DNA of 9,957 nucleotides from CAYPCH01 sp964409165 (GCA_964409165.1 CAYPCH010000132.1:1-9957), one strand, 5' to 3'; counted from the first letter of the stretch, positions 1 to 6,028 are shown. Notes: generated from the letters alone by a model not told the origin. Program-made: numbers and translations.

Positions 1-357
1 CTCTGCTATATTGACAATATTGTAATGCCGGTACAGGTTGAAGCAGCCTCTGTAAGAGCTGTCGGAAATATATACGAATACCTTTCCGATCTTCGCCTTA
101 GTCCGGATCTTGTTTCCCTGGTGGTTCCGAACATGTATGACCAGAGAACAAATGACGCAAAAGAAAACCTGGAGTTCCTGAAGGAATTTTACTCAGACCG
201 TGACATCCTGACAGAGCCGATACACCGTAGGGTCAGGATCACTGAGTCCGGTAAACTTGGCAAAACAGTATTTGAGTATGATGAGGAAGCAGCAAATCAA
301 TTCTTTAGGGTACTAGAGAGGCTGGTGACCATAGTTGGAGATGAACAAACTGGATAA
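1..357 (+). CDS. parA: ParA/Soj-family partition ATPase, C-terminal part (5' end outside window)
   Basis: The frame is open from the first base of the window and ends at TAA 355-357, leaving the last 118 residues. The start and the Walker motifs lie upstream of the window. The visible part begins with a hydrophobic strand (YIDNIVMPVQVEA) that fits the ParA pattern of a strand ending in a Pro-Val followed by Glu, then a helix. The next strand, LVSLVVPNMYDQRTN, matches the late ParA segment in which the protein describes its own nucleotide pocket. After it come the usual I-x-x-x-x-x-IRE-like region (IHRRVRITES) and a C-terminal amphipathic helix. ParA ATPases position plasmids or ICE circles over the nucleoid together with a centromere-binding partner. 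The next gene starts inside the 3' end of this one (17-23 bp overlap), so the two are probably translationally coupled. Family assignment is fairly sure; the exact subgroup cannot be judged without the N-terminus. Confidence 0.8.
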   Translation, partial: LCYIDNIVMPVQVEAASVRAVGNIYEYLSDLRLSPDLVSLVVPNMYDQRTNDAKENLEFLKEFYSDRDILTEPIHRRVRITESGKLGKTVFEYDEEAANQFFRVLERLVTIVGDEQTG

Positions 358-856
358 CAACTTCGAGAAATTAAAGCAGTCTATGCTGGAAAAAAAGTTA
401 AAAGCTGAAGCAGTAAACAAAAGTGTATGTAAAAATGCAGATAAAAATGATGACGTAAACGTTGATATAAACACAAACAAAACTGCAAACACAAATGTAG
501 ATAAAAGTGTAAACAGAAACGTTTACACAGATGATTACATAAATGTTTACACAAATGCAGACAAAACTACAGACAATTCTGATTACAAATTTGTAAACAA
601 AACTGTAAACAATAATACAAACAGTAGTGTAAACAACAGTGTAAACAAAACTGTAAACAGTAATGTATACAATAATGTAAACAAATTTGTAATCAAGGCA
701 AATGAATGCGATGAAACGCTTGTCAGATACACTCTATACCTAAAACCCGATACCATCAGAAAAATAGGCCACTATTCAAAACTGCTTAATCTGGGCAAGT
801 CGGAACTTGCCCGCAAAATTCTTGAAGATATACTGGATAATCTGGAAATTGTTTAG
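341..856 (+). CDS. Ribbon-helix-helix partition protein (ParB-like) with Val-Asn tetrapeptide repeats
   Basis: 171 residues from ATG 341; an in-frame TTG at 335 is an alternative start, and GGTGA at 324-328 suits that TTG better (6-base spacing). There are three parts. A charged N-terminal helix covers about 1-25. A low-complexity region of repeated four-residue units of the type V-N-K/N/S-T/N/S covers about 27-120. The C-terminal 45 residues contain a strand (RYTLYL), a helix, a turn with Gly-Lys-Ser, and a second helix (ELARKILEDIL), the layout of a ribbon-helix-helix DNA-binding fold. Overlap with parA, small size and this fold suggest it is the centromere-binding partner of ParA. Known analogues (ParG, omega, ParR) also join a flexible N-terminus to a ribbon-helix-helix. 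The long repeat region is unusual, and its DNA looks like an array of protein-binding sites (separate entry). Partition role is inferred; an autoregulator is the alternative. Confidence 0.65.
   Translation: MNKLDNNFEKLKQSMLEKKLKAEAVNKSVCKNADKNDDVNVDINTNKTANTNVDKSVNRNVYTDDYINVYTNADKTTDNSDYKFVNKTVNNNTNSSVNNSVNKTVNSNVYNNVNKFVIKANECDETLVRYTLYLKPDTIRKIGHYSKLLNLGKSELARKILEDILDNLEIV
413..700 (+). repeat. In-frame 12-bp tandem array with GTWWAC cores (candidate centromere)
   Basis: About 23 units of 12 bp, consensus GTAAACAAWADT, run through the middle of the ribbon-helix-helix gene. Two 6-bp half units (449-454, 479-484) change the spacing but keep the frame. The core GTWWAC is strand-symmetric. 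It occurs as GTAAAC at 413, 455, 509, 593, 605, 629, 641, 653 and 677, as its complement GTTTAC at 521 and 545, and as GTATAC at 665. Variants GATTAC (533, 581) and its reverse complement GTAATC (689) also occur. Codon choice follows position: Asn in the second codon of a unit is always AAC (12 of 12), whereas Asn in the fourth is AAT in 8 of 10. Tyr in the second codon is always TAC. This suggests selection on DNA, or recent duplication. A role as the partition site is inferred. Confidence 0.75.
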
Positions 857-876
857 AGAATATTTTTCACTTGATT

Positions 877-881
877 GGAGG
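877..881 (+). promoter_or_regulatory. Ribosome binding site of the initiator gene
   Basis: GGAGG lies 5 bases before ATG 887. It fixes that ATG as the start and argues against the in-frame TTG at 875, which overlaps the site itself. Confidence 0.75.
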
Positions 882-886
882 CATCT

Positions 887-1984
887 ATGAGTACAGAAAC
901 AATTGTTAAGATTAAAAAACGTATAAACCCCTACACGATGATTGACAGTTCAATCTTTATAAACAGCAACCTCAGCTGGAAAGCAAAAGGTCTGATGGGA
1001 TATTTCCTGAGTCGACCGGAGGATTGGAAAATACACTTGAAGGATCTGTATAACCAGTCTACCGATGGCTTTGACTCTGTAAAAAGCGGACTAAAAGAGT
1101 TAAAGAATCATGGATATATTGAACTGGTGCCAATGCGTAACAAAGGCAAAATTGTATCCTGGGAATATATAGTTTATGAAGTCCCGATCTCTACAACCCT
1201 TGGTAAAGGTGGTTCTGAACCACGAGAGGGTTTCCCTCCAGTGGAAAAGCCTCCAGAGGCTAACCCTTCAGAGGGAAAACCTCCAGAGGGTAACCCTCGC
1301 TATACTAATAATGATATAACTAATATAGATTATACTAATAATGACTATACTAATGATTTTGATAATGAAAGATATGATTTACTAATTAATAAATACGAGG
1401 GCGTGCTCCTAAAAAGTAAGCTACAACTCTTTGAAGACAGTATTTCACAAATCGTGGAAGAGTCTTTAAAAAGTCTGTACTTTGACGAGGAGTTCTCAAA
1501 GAAAAACCTCAATCTGCCTCTACCTCTTGTCCGTGACACTCTTGAAAAAATAAGTCCGCTGATTATTGAAAATGCAATTACCCGGATGAAAAAAGCCTTA
1601 TCAAACGGCATTATGATCAGCTCAACTAAGCATTACCTGATGAGCTGTATTTTTAATGCAATAACCGACTATACCTCCAGGGAGTTCACAGACAGTGAAA
1701 TTTTCAAGCCCCGCAAAACAGTATTTGAAATTGTAAAGGGCACTCCGTTTGAAGAGCCGGTTAACCAGCTTTCCAATAGTTTTTCAGAAATAGTCTTCAA
1801 CACTTTTTTCAAAGACAAAATAACGGACTTAACCCTTGAAAACGGCACACTCACCATAGTCCTGAGTGATATATTCCTTGCCTCCACACTGGCTGAAAAA
1901 TACTCTGAAAAGGTGAAGGAATGCTTCAAGCAGCTTAATGTTGAGAATGTTGTATTTATAGCCAACCCGCAAAGGAGTGATTAG
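887..1984 (+). CDS. Replication initiator, N-terminal winged-helix plus DnaA domain I-like C-terminus
   Basis: 365 residues starting 30 bp after the partition gene. Residues about 13-100 resemble the helix-turn-helix domain of phage and plasmid replication proteins: a conserved N-P-Y-x-x-I-x-x-x-x-F start, the LSWKAKGLMGYFLS helix, a recognition region around 60-78, and a beta wing to about 98. Residues 112-155 form a linker of pentapeptide repeats, first Pro-Glu-Gly rich (PPEGN), then Tyr-Thr-Asn-Asn-Asp. Residues 160-270 are helical and contain a DnaD-like stretch near KHYLMSCIFNAI. Residues about 292-360 look like DnaA domain I, which in DnaA contacts the replicative helicase. The protein probably binds the origin and recruits the helicase for the plasmid or excised-ICE circle. 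The linker DNA looks like the origin itself. Initiator role is well supported by the HTH family; the DnaA-like tail is my reading and needs a profile search. Confidence 0.75.
   Translation: MSTETIVKIKKRINPYTMIDSSIFINSNLSWKAKGLMGYFLSRPEDWKIHLKDLYNQSTDGFDSVKSGLKELKNHGYIELVPMRNKGKIVSWEYIVYEVPISTTLGKGGSEPREGFPPVEKPPEANPSEGKPPEGNPRYTNNDITNIDYTNNDYTNDFDNERYDLLINKYEGVLLKSKLQLFEDSISQIVEESLKSLYFDEEFSKKNLNLPLPLVRDTLEKISPLIIENAITRMKKALSNGIMISSTKHYLMSCIFNAITDYTSREFTDSEIFKPRKTVFEIVKGTPFEEPVNQLSNSFSEIVFNTFFKDKITDLTLENGTLTIVLSDIFLASTLAEKYSEKVKECFKQLNVENVVFIANPQRSD
1220..1294 (+). repeat. 15-bp GC-rich dyad iterons
   Basis: The units are CCACGAGAGGGTTTC (1220, degenerate), CCTCCAGTGGAAAAG (1235), CCTCCAGAGGCTAAC (1250), CCTTCAGAGGGAAAA (1265) and CCTCCAGAGGGTAAC (1280). 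Each of the better units carries a dyad of the form CCTC-CA-GAGG, and GAGGG-TTT-CCCTC spans 1226-1238. They encode a Pro-Pro-Glu-Gly-Asn/Lys pentapeptide, so they remain in frame. Regular 15-bp spacing and dyads are typical of initiator-binding iterons. Confidence 0.75.
1301..1360 (+). repeat. 15-bp AT-rich direct repeats (possible unwinding element)
   Basis: The units are TATACTAATAATGAT (1301), ATAACTAATATAGAT (1316), TATACTAATAATGAC (1331) and TATACTAATGATTTT (1346). They continue the 15-bp period of the GC-rich iterons but contain only two or three G/C bases each. Every Thr is ACT and every Asn is AAT. Placement directly beside the iterons suggests the region that melts first. Confidence 0.75.
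1971..1977 (+). promoter_or_regulatory. Ribosome binding site of the pcfB-like gene
   Basis: AAAGGAG lies 8 bases before ATG 1986 and inside the last codons of the initiator gene. It favours ATG 1986 over the in-frame GTG at 1977, which overlaps the site. Confidence 0.7.
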
Positions 1985-1985
1985 G

Positions 1986-2876
1986 ATGCTCAGTGATGAA
2001 CTCAGTAAAAAAGCAATTTCAATAACTGTGAAAAGTGCTGAAATAAACATGAAAGTGTTAATTAAGGCACTTAATTTATACCTACAGGAATTAAAAAAAG
2101 CCCAAAAGGCACCTAAACACGGTTATCAGTCGCTAAAAAAGCTTAACCGGCAAAATTATGCATTGCAGGATATTCCCTTAAGCAGTCAGGATCTTCGGCA
2201 ATTAAAACAAGAACTTAATAGTTACGGAGTTGACTATGCCATTAATAGAGACCTGTCCAAGCCGAATACCTTCAAGGTCTACTTCAAGGAAAAAGATGCC
2301 GTCCAGATTGAAAACGCAATGAAAAACCATATGTCAAGGCAGTTTGCAAAGAATAGTAAGCCCCCGGTTAAAGAAATCATAAAAAAAATAATTGAAAAAA
2401 CTAAAAATCTTAAAAATCTTAAAAATGCAGTAATACTATCAGTGAAAAGCGCTGAAGCAGGCATGAAAATGTTAATAAATATTCTCAATTCATACCTACA
2501 GAAGATTAAAAACGCTATTAAGAAAACCGTACAGAGATACCAGTCACTAAAAAAGCTTAAAAATCAAAATCAGGTATTACAGGATATCCCTATAAAAAGT
2601 AAAGACCTGCGTCAGTTCAAGCGTGAGCTTAACAGTTACGGAGTTGACTATGCCATAAAAAAAGACCTGGCCCAGCCGGATACCTTCAAGATTTACTTCA
2701 AGGGAAAGGATATCGGCCAGATTGAAAACGCACTTAAAAACCACATGGCCGGACAGATTGGAAACAAATCCAGGCAATCAATAAAAGAACGTATCAAGCA
2801 GGCAATTGATATATCTGCCAGCCTACGAAAGGAACTCCCTAAGGACAAAACAAAGGATCTGTCCATATCAAGATAG
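1986..2876 (+). CDS. pcfB: PcfB-family (DUF3801) conjugation protein with tandemly duplicated domain
   Basis: 296 residues, starting one base after the initiator stop codon. The protein contains two copies of one domain, residues about 9-119 and 147-257. Each has a basic helical start (VKSAE..MK.LI..LN.YLQ), then YQSLKKL, LQDIP, DLRQ.K.ELNSYGVDYAI, P.TFK.YFK.KD..QIENA.KNHM. This pattern of a small alpha/beta domain ending in a 'K-x-F-F-K-x-K-D' type strand matches the PcfB family, whose members usually carry one such domain and sit directly upstream of the coupling ATPase gene. PcfB of pCF10 is a relaxosome-associated factor that works with the PcfC coupling protein. The two copies match at 52 of 73 positions by hand count over the best block. 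A Lys-rich tail follows. Family assignment is fairly confident; the role is by homology and context. Confidence 0.72.
   Translation: MLSDELSKKAISITVKSAEINMKVLIKALNLYLQELKKAQKAPKHGYQSLKKLNRQNYALQDIPLSSQDLRQLKQELNSYGVDYAINRDLSKPNTFKVYFKEKDAVQIENAMKNHMSRQFAKNSKPPVKEIIKKIIEKTKNLKNLKNAVILSVKSAEAGMKMLINILNSYLQKIKNAIKKTVQRYQSLKKLKNQNQVLQDIPIKSKDLRQFKRELNSYGVDYAIKKDLAQPDTFKIYFKGKDIGQIENALKNHMAGQIGNKSRQSIKERIKQAIDISASLRKELPKDKTKDLSISR
2010..2756 (+). repeat. Internal tandem duplication within the pcfB-like gene
   Basis: Copy 1 spans about 2010-2342 and copy 2 about 2424-2756, an offset of 414 bp (138 codons). Nearly identical DNA stretches such as AACAGTTACGGAGTTGACTA persist in copy 2 (copy 1 differs by one base there), so the duplication is old but recognisable at DNA level. 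Between the copies is a small slipped repeat of CTTAAAAAT (about 2401-2425). Confidence 0.85.
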
Positions 2877-2909
2877 TCATAAGAAATATAAATAATTTTA
2901 AGCGAAATT

Positions 2910-2958
2910 CTCTTACAAGCAGGAGTCCATTTCCACTCTTAGCAACGAGAGTTTTTTT
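2910..2958 (+). promoter_or_regulatory. Possible four-segment attenuator before the transfer operon
   Basis: Four short segments can pair in mutually exclusive ways: CTCTT (2910-2914), AGGAGT (2921-2926), ACTCTT (2935-2940) and GAGAGT (2947-2952). Segment 1 pairs with 2, 2 with 3, and 3 with 4, the last being the terminator hairpin before a T-run. Stems are only 5-6 bp, with one G-U pair each, so this is tentative. No leader peptide was found. Confidence 0.35.
2935..2958 (+). terminator. Weak intrinsic terminator between pcfB and the transfer genes
   Basis: ACTCTT, a 6-base loop, GAGAGT, then T through 2958 (seven T's, the first shared with the stem). It lies in the largest non-coding gap (2877-2987), where I saw no convincing -35/-10 pair. 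The stem is short, so it may reduce rather than stop read-through. Confidence 0.5.
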
Positions 2959-2987
2959 ATTATCACAACTTTAAGGAGGTTGATCTT

Positions 2988-3206
2988 ATGGAGTTTTATA
3001 AAAATATGTGTGACGGTGAGCTATTAGCGTTTTACAGAGCAGCTAAAAGAAGTGCCTCTTCTCTCGAAAACTTGGAAGCAGAAATAGCCAAAATGGAAAA
3101 GGAAATGCGTGATCGGAAACTTAACACAGATAATCTAAAACCCTTCAGGGAACTGGAATTCTATGTTTCAAGAATGTCCGGCAAAAACATGGAGCGCAGC
3201 CTATGA
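2988..3206 (+). CDS. Small coiled-coil protein coupled to virD4
   Basis: 72 residues preceded by a very strong AAGGAGG (2973-2979), 8 bases before the ATG. The middle (about 24-47) is a charged heptad-like helix (SLENLEAEIAKMEKEMRDRK), and the whole protein looks helical and soluble, with no signal peptide or membrane segment. Its stop codon overlaps the start of virD4 (ATGA at 3203-3206), so the two are translationally coupled, and the strong site here probably also sets virD4 expression. I do not recognise the family. Position between pcfB and virD4 suggests an accessory or chaperone-like factor for the coupling protein, which is inference only. Confidence 0.65.
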   Translation: MEFYKNMCDGELLAFYRAAKRSASSLENLEAEIAKMEKEMRDRKLNTDNLKPFRELEFYVSRMSGKNMERSL

Positions 3207-4954
3207 ATAAATCAAAACTAATTTTCGCCGTCATAATATCAGCATCGGCATTTCTGGTGTTCAACAGAGGTATGGCAATATATACAGCTCTTGATGGGGA
3301 TCCTGTCCAGAAACTGATGGATACATTAAGCAGCATTATGAGTGAAATATCAAAAAACCCCTTTAGAATAAGCTTTGATAAAAGCGCACTGATAGCCGGA
3401 GCAATTGGAAGCCTCATTCCCCCATTGGTCTATCTGTACACCTTAAGCGGGAGAAACAATTTTCTTGTCGGCATGGAGCACGGTTCAGCCAAATGGGGAA
3501 CAACAAAGGACATTGCAAACTTCACCGACAGGGTTTATTCAAGAAATATGCTATTCACAAAAACTGAAATGATGAGTCTTGATACAAGAAAGACCTTCAG
3601 GAACAACAATGTTGTTGTAATCGGCGGCTCTGGCTCAGGCAAAACAAGATTTTTTGTGAAACCAAACCTCATGCAGCTGCACTCAAGCTATGTTATAACA
3701 GATCCCAAAGGCAGCCTAATCAAAGAATGCGGCAAAATGCTGCAGGATGCAGGCTACAGGATAAAGGTACTGAACCTCATCGATATGAAAAGCAGCGACA
3801 AATACAATTTCTTCAGCTACATAAACGATGAAAAGGACATACTTAAGCTTGTTACAAACCTCATAACCAACACCAATGCACCAAACAACAAAAACTCAGG
3901 GGATTTCTGGGAGAAATCAGAAACTGCACTGCTGCAGGCACTTTTCGGTTATGTGTTCTTTGAAGCCCTGCCTGAAGAAAAAAACATAGGTACGGTTATG
4001 GAAATGCTGAGACTTGCTGAAGTAAGAGAGGATCAGGAGGATTTCAAGTCCCCTCTTGATATCTTGTTTGAAAGTCTTAAAGCGGAAAATCCCGAACATT
4101 TTGCCGGTAAACAGTATGATCTTTTCAAACTGGCAGCCGGTAAAACAGCAAAATCAATCCTTGTTTCAGTTGGTGTAAGGTTGTCACCCTTTAACATAAA
4201 CATTGTCTCTGACATGCTCTCTGAAGACACAATAGGCATTGATACCATAGGCGATGAAAAAACAGCCCTGTTTGTTATTATTCCCGACTCGGACAGAACC
4301 TTTAACTTTATATCTGCCATCATGTACCAGCAGTTGTTTGATACCTTGTTCCTGAAGGCTGAAAATGAGTATGGCGGCAGATTACCATACCATGTCCGGA
4401 TGCTCCTCGACGAATTTTCCAATATAGGACAGATACCAAACTTTGAAATATACATAGCAACAATGCGAAGCCGGGAAATATCAGTAAACGTAGTATTACA
4501 GAATCTCGCTCAGCTTAAAAACCTGTACAAGGACAGTTATGAAACCATTACAGGCAATTGCGACACCCTTTTATTCCTCGGAGGCAAGGAACAGAGCACT
4601 TTGGAGTATATCTCAAAGATGGTTGGAAAGACAACAATTGACATGAAAACAACAAATGAGAGCAAAGGCCAATCCGGAAGTTACTCAATTAACAGCCAGG
4701 TACTCGGCCGGGAACTCATAACTCCCTCTGAGGTTGGCCTTTTAGGTGGAACTGAATGTATTCTATCAATACGCGGCATACCACCCTTCAAATCACAAAA
4801 ATTTGACATCACTAAACACAATAAATACAAAGAACTCTCGGACTACGACAGGAAAAACACTTATATACTTCCTGCTGTTTACGACCGCGAAAACTCATTG
4901 TTTTTCAGTGATGTTAAAGAAATAAAGGAATATGAAGTATCACTGGAAGCGTAA
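3203..4954 (+). CDS. virD4: VirD4/TraG-type coupling ATPase (PcfC-like)
   Basis: 583 residues. Two N-terminal membrane helices (about 5-25 and 62-80) precede the cytoplasmic motor domain. A conserved MEHGSAKWGT motif at 91-100 is typical of Firmicute TraG/VirD4 proteins. Walker A is GGSGSGKT at 141-148, followed by a TDPKGSL motif, and Walker B is RMLLDEFSNIG with the acidic pair at 403-404. Nearby, FEIYIATMRSREISVNVVLQNLAQL is the usual arginine-containing segment of this family. The protein is the hexameric inner-membrane pump that links the relaxosome to the type IV channel and drives DNA transfer. A GGAG 8 bases upstream and the 4-base overlap support the ATG at 3203. Length and motifs are complete, so it is probably functional. 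Confidence 0.95.
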   Translation: MNKSKLIFAVIISASAFLVFNRGMAIYTALDGDPVQKLMDTLSSIMSEISKNPFRISFDKSALIAGAIGSLIPPLVYLYTLSGRNNFLVGMEHGSAKWGTTKDIANFTDRVYSRNMLFTKTEMMSLDTRKTFRNNNVVVIGGSGSGKTRFFVKPNLMQLHSSYVITDPKGSLIKECGKMLQDAGYRIKVLNLIDMKSSDKYNFFSYINDEKDILKLVTNLITNTNAPNNKNSGDFWEKSETALLQALFGYVFFEALPEEKNIGTVMEMLRLAEVREDQEDFKSPLDILFESLKAENPEHFAGKQYDLFKLAAGKTAKSILVSVGVRLSPFNINIVSDMLSEDTIGIDTIGDEKTALFVIIPDSDRTFNFISAIMYQQLFDTLFLKAENEYGGRLPYHVRMLLDEFSNIGQIPNFEIYIATMRSREISVNVVLQNLAQLKNLYKDSYETITGNCDTLLFLGGKEQSTLEYISKMVGKTTIDMKTTNESKGQSGSYSINSQVLGRELITPSEVGLLGGTECILSIRGIPPFKSQKFDITKHNKYKELSDYDRKNTYILPAVYDRENSLFFSDVKEIKEYEVSLEA

Positions 4955-4973
4955 CACAAAATTCAATCAAAAA

Positions 4974-4979
4974 AAGGAG
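4974..4979 (+). promoter_or_regulatory. Ribosome binding site of the Maff2-like gene
   Basis: AAGGAG lies 9 bases before ATG 4989. It decides against the longer in-frame start at 4932, which overlaps virD4 and would add a charged, non-hydrophobic extension. Confidence 0.7.
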
Positions 4980-4988
4980 CGAAAGAAA

Positions 4989-5192
4989 ATGGATTTATTA
5001 ACACAGGTATTAACATTGGTACAGCAGTTTGCTACTATAGGCGGTGGTTTGTGGCTGGTATGGGGAGTTATAGTATTGGCCTCAGGACTTAAGGATAAAA
5101 ACGGACCTGCACTTCAGTCCGGTATCTGGCAAATAGTTGGTGGAGCACTTATCATTACAGCTGCCACCATCTTTGCAACACTAGCAAAATAA
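4989..5192 (+). CDS. Maff2-family small membrane protein (pilin-like T4SS component)
   Basis: 67 residues with two hydrophobic helices (about 8-29 and 43-64) separated by a short polar loop, ASGLKDKNGPALQSG. Size, two-helix topology, the Gly-rich first helix with WGV, the K-N-G-x-A-x-Q-x-G-I loop and the GG start of helix two match the Maff2 family found between virD4 and trbL/virB6 genes in Firmicute conjugative elements. By size and position it may correspond to VirB2/TrbC, but a pilus is not established for these systems. The start is set by the ribosome binding site at 4974. It follows virD4 after 34 bases and precedes the VirB6-like gene by 14. Confidence 0.78.
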   Translation: MDLLTQVLTLVQQFATIGGGLWLVWGVIVLASGLKDKNGPALQSGIWQIVGGALIITAATIFATLAK

Positions 5193-5206
5193 GGACGTGA
5201 TAAGGT

Positions 5207-6028
5207 ATGGAAGATTACATAATGTCAATCATCCGGGACGTCCTAAATGGTGTTGGCACAATAGGCTCAGGGGTTATTTTAAAATCCCCTGAAGCCTACA
5301 ACAAAACCTTGTATGACGGTGTAGTAAACATTATGCAGAATGCCGTAATGCCTGTCGCCTATGTCATACTCGGATTATTGTTCATGCTGGAACTGTACAA
5401 CATCACCATAAGGACAGAAGGAATGAGTAACAGCGGCTTTGAAATACCCTTCAAAACAATGTTCAAGATAGCAGTCTGCAAAATATTTATAGACAGTACT
5501 CCCCTTGTTATGGGTGCAATATTTGCAATAAGCACTACAGTAATATCAAACATAGGCGGGGTTTTTGGCTCCGACAGCGTAGGGATGGCAGCAAACTTTG
5601 ATGCCATGGAAGCATCGTTAAGAAGTATGAACTTTGCAGCAAAATTACTGCTAAGCACCCAGGTAACATTGATATGGCTTATATTCAAGTTCTCCACCCT
5701 GGTTATATCGGTAATAATAATCGGCCGTATGGTGGAAATCTATATCTATCTGGCTATATCACCACTACCCCTTGCAACCATACCAAACGGAGAAGTCAAC
5801 TCTGTAGCAAAGAACTTTTTAAAATCCTTTGCCGCCGTCAGCATCCAAGGGGTATTGATCTTTATAGTGCTTGCTCTGTATGGAACACTAATAGGCGGCA
5901 TAGCAAGCAAAAGTGCCTTTATAGACATAACTACAGCTATGCTCGAAGCAACACTCTATTCTCTGGTTCTGGTTGTATGTATCTTTATGACCGGCAGATG
6001 GTCAAAGTCAATCTGCAATGCGATGTAA
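5207..6028 (+). CDS. TrbL/VirB6-like polytopic inner-membrane channel protein
   Basis: 273 residues with about six hydrophobic segments, near 46-66, 85-118 (probably two), 145-184 (two), 205-233 and 244-262. The motif EIYIYLAISPLPLATIP at 177-193 is the characteristic conserved segment of TrbL/VirB6-like proteins in Gram-positive systems. The protein would form the membrane core of the type IV channel. The start is less certain. ATG 5207 has AAGGA 11 bases upstream, but ATG 5222 (residue 6) has GGAAG 8 bases upstream, and either would keep all membrane segments. It sits 14 bases after the Maff2-like gene and 14 before prgI, clearly within one operon. Confidence 0.82.
   Translation: MEDYIMSIIRDVLNGVGTIGSGVILKSPEAYNKTLYDGVVNIMQNAVMPVAYVILGLLFMLELYNITIRTEGMSNSGFEIPFKTMFKIAVCKIFIDSTPLVMGAIFAISTTVISNIGGVFGSDSVGMAANFDAMEASLRSMNFAAKLLLSTQVTLIWLIFKFSTLVISVIIIGRMVEIYIYLAISPLPLATIPNGEVNSVAKNFLKSFAAVSIQGVLIFIVLALYGTLIGGIASKSAFIDITTAMLEATLYSLVLVVCIFMTGRWSKSICNAM

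Larger units (their letters stand above)
1205..1360 (+). other. Candidate replication origin inside the initiator gene
   Basis: Three elements sit side by side. A dyad GGTTC-T-GAACC spans 1211-1221. Four clear and one degenerate 15-bp GC-rich units with internal dyads span 1220-1294. Four 15-bp AT-rich units span 1301-1360. Iterons beside an AT-rich unwinding region are the standard layout of iteron origins, and in lambda they lie within initiator gene O. The location in the linker between the DNA-binding and presumed helicase-contact domains matches lambda O. Function is inferred from layout only. Confidence 0.6.

Noticed and set aside
11..23. TTGACA hexamer and the ACAATATTGT palindrome (14-23) as a promoter or operator
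   Set aside because: They lie inside parA coding sequence, no -10 hexamer follows at suitable spacing, and a 10-bp palindrome in AT-rich DNA is expected by chance.
413..700. Short regular repeats that could suggest a CRISPR array
   Set aside because: The period is only 12 bp, with no unique spacers, and the array is read as in-frame protein.
2887..2892. TATAAA as the -10 box of a promoter for the transfer genes
   Set aside because: The bases 17 bp upstream (CATATC region) do not resemble a -35 element, and TATAAA is common in AT-rich DNA, so it was not listed as a feature.
4033..4455. 140-codon open frame on the - strand
   Set aside because: It lies entirely antisense to virD4, over the region leading to Walker B, and its product has no recognisable features.
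4932..4988. N-terminal extension of the Maff2-like gene from ATG 4932
   Set aside because: It overlaps virD4, adds a Lys-rich extension not seen in the family, and ignores the AAGGAG at 4974-4979.
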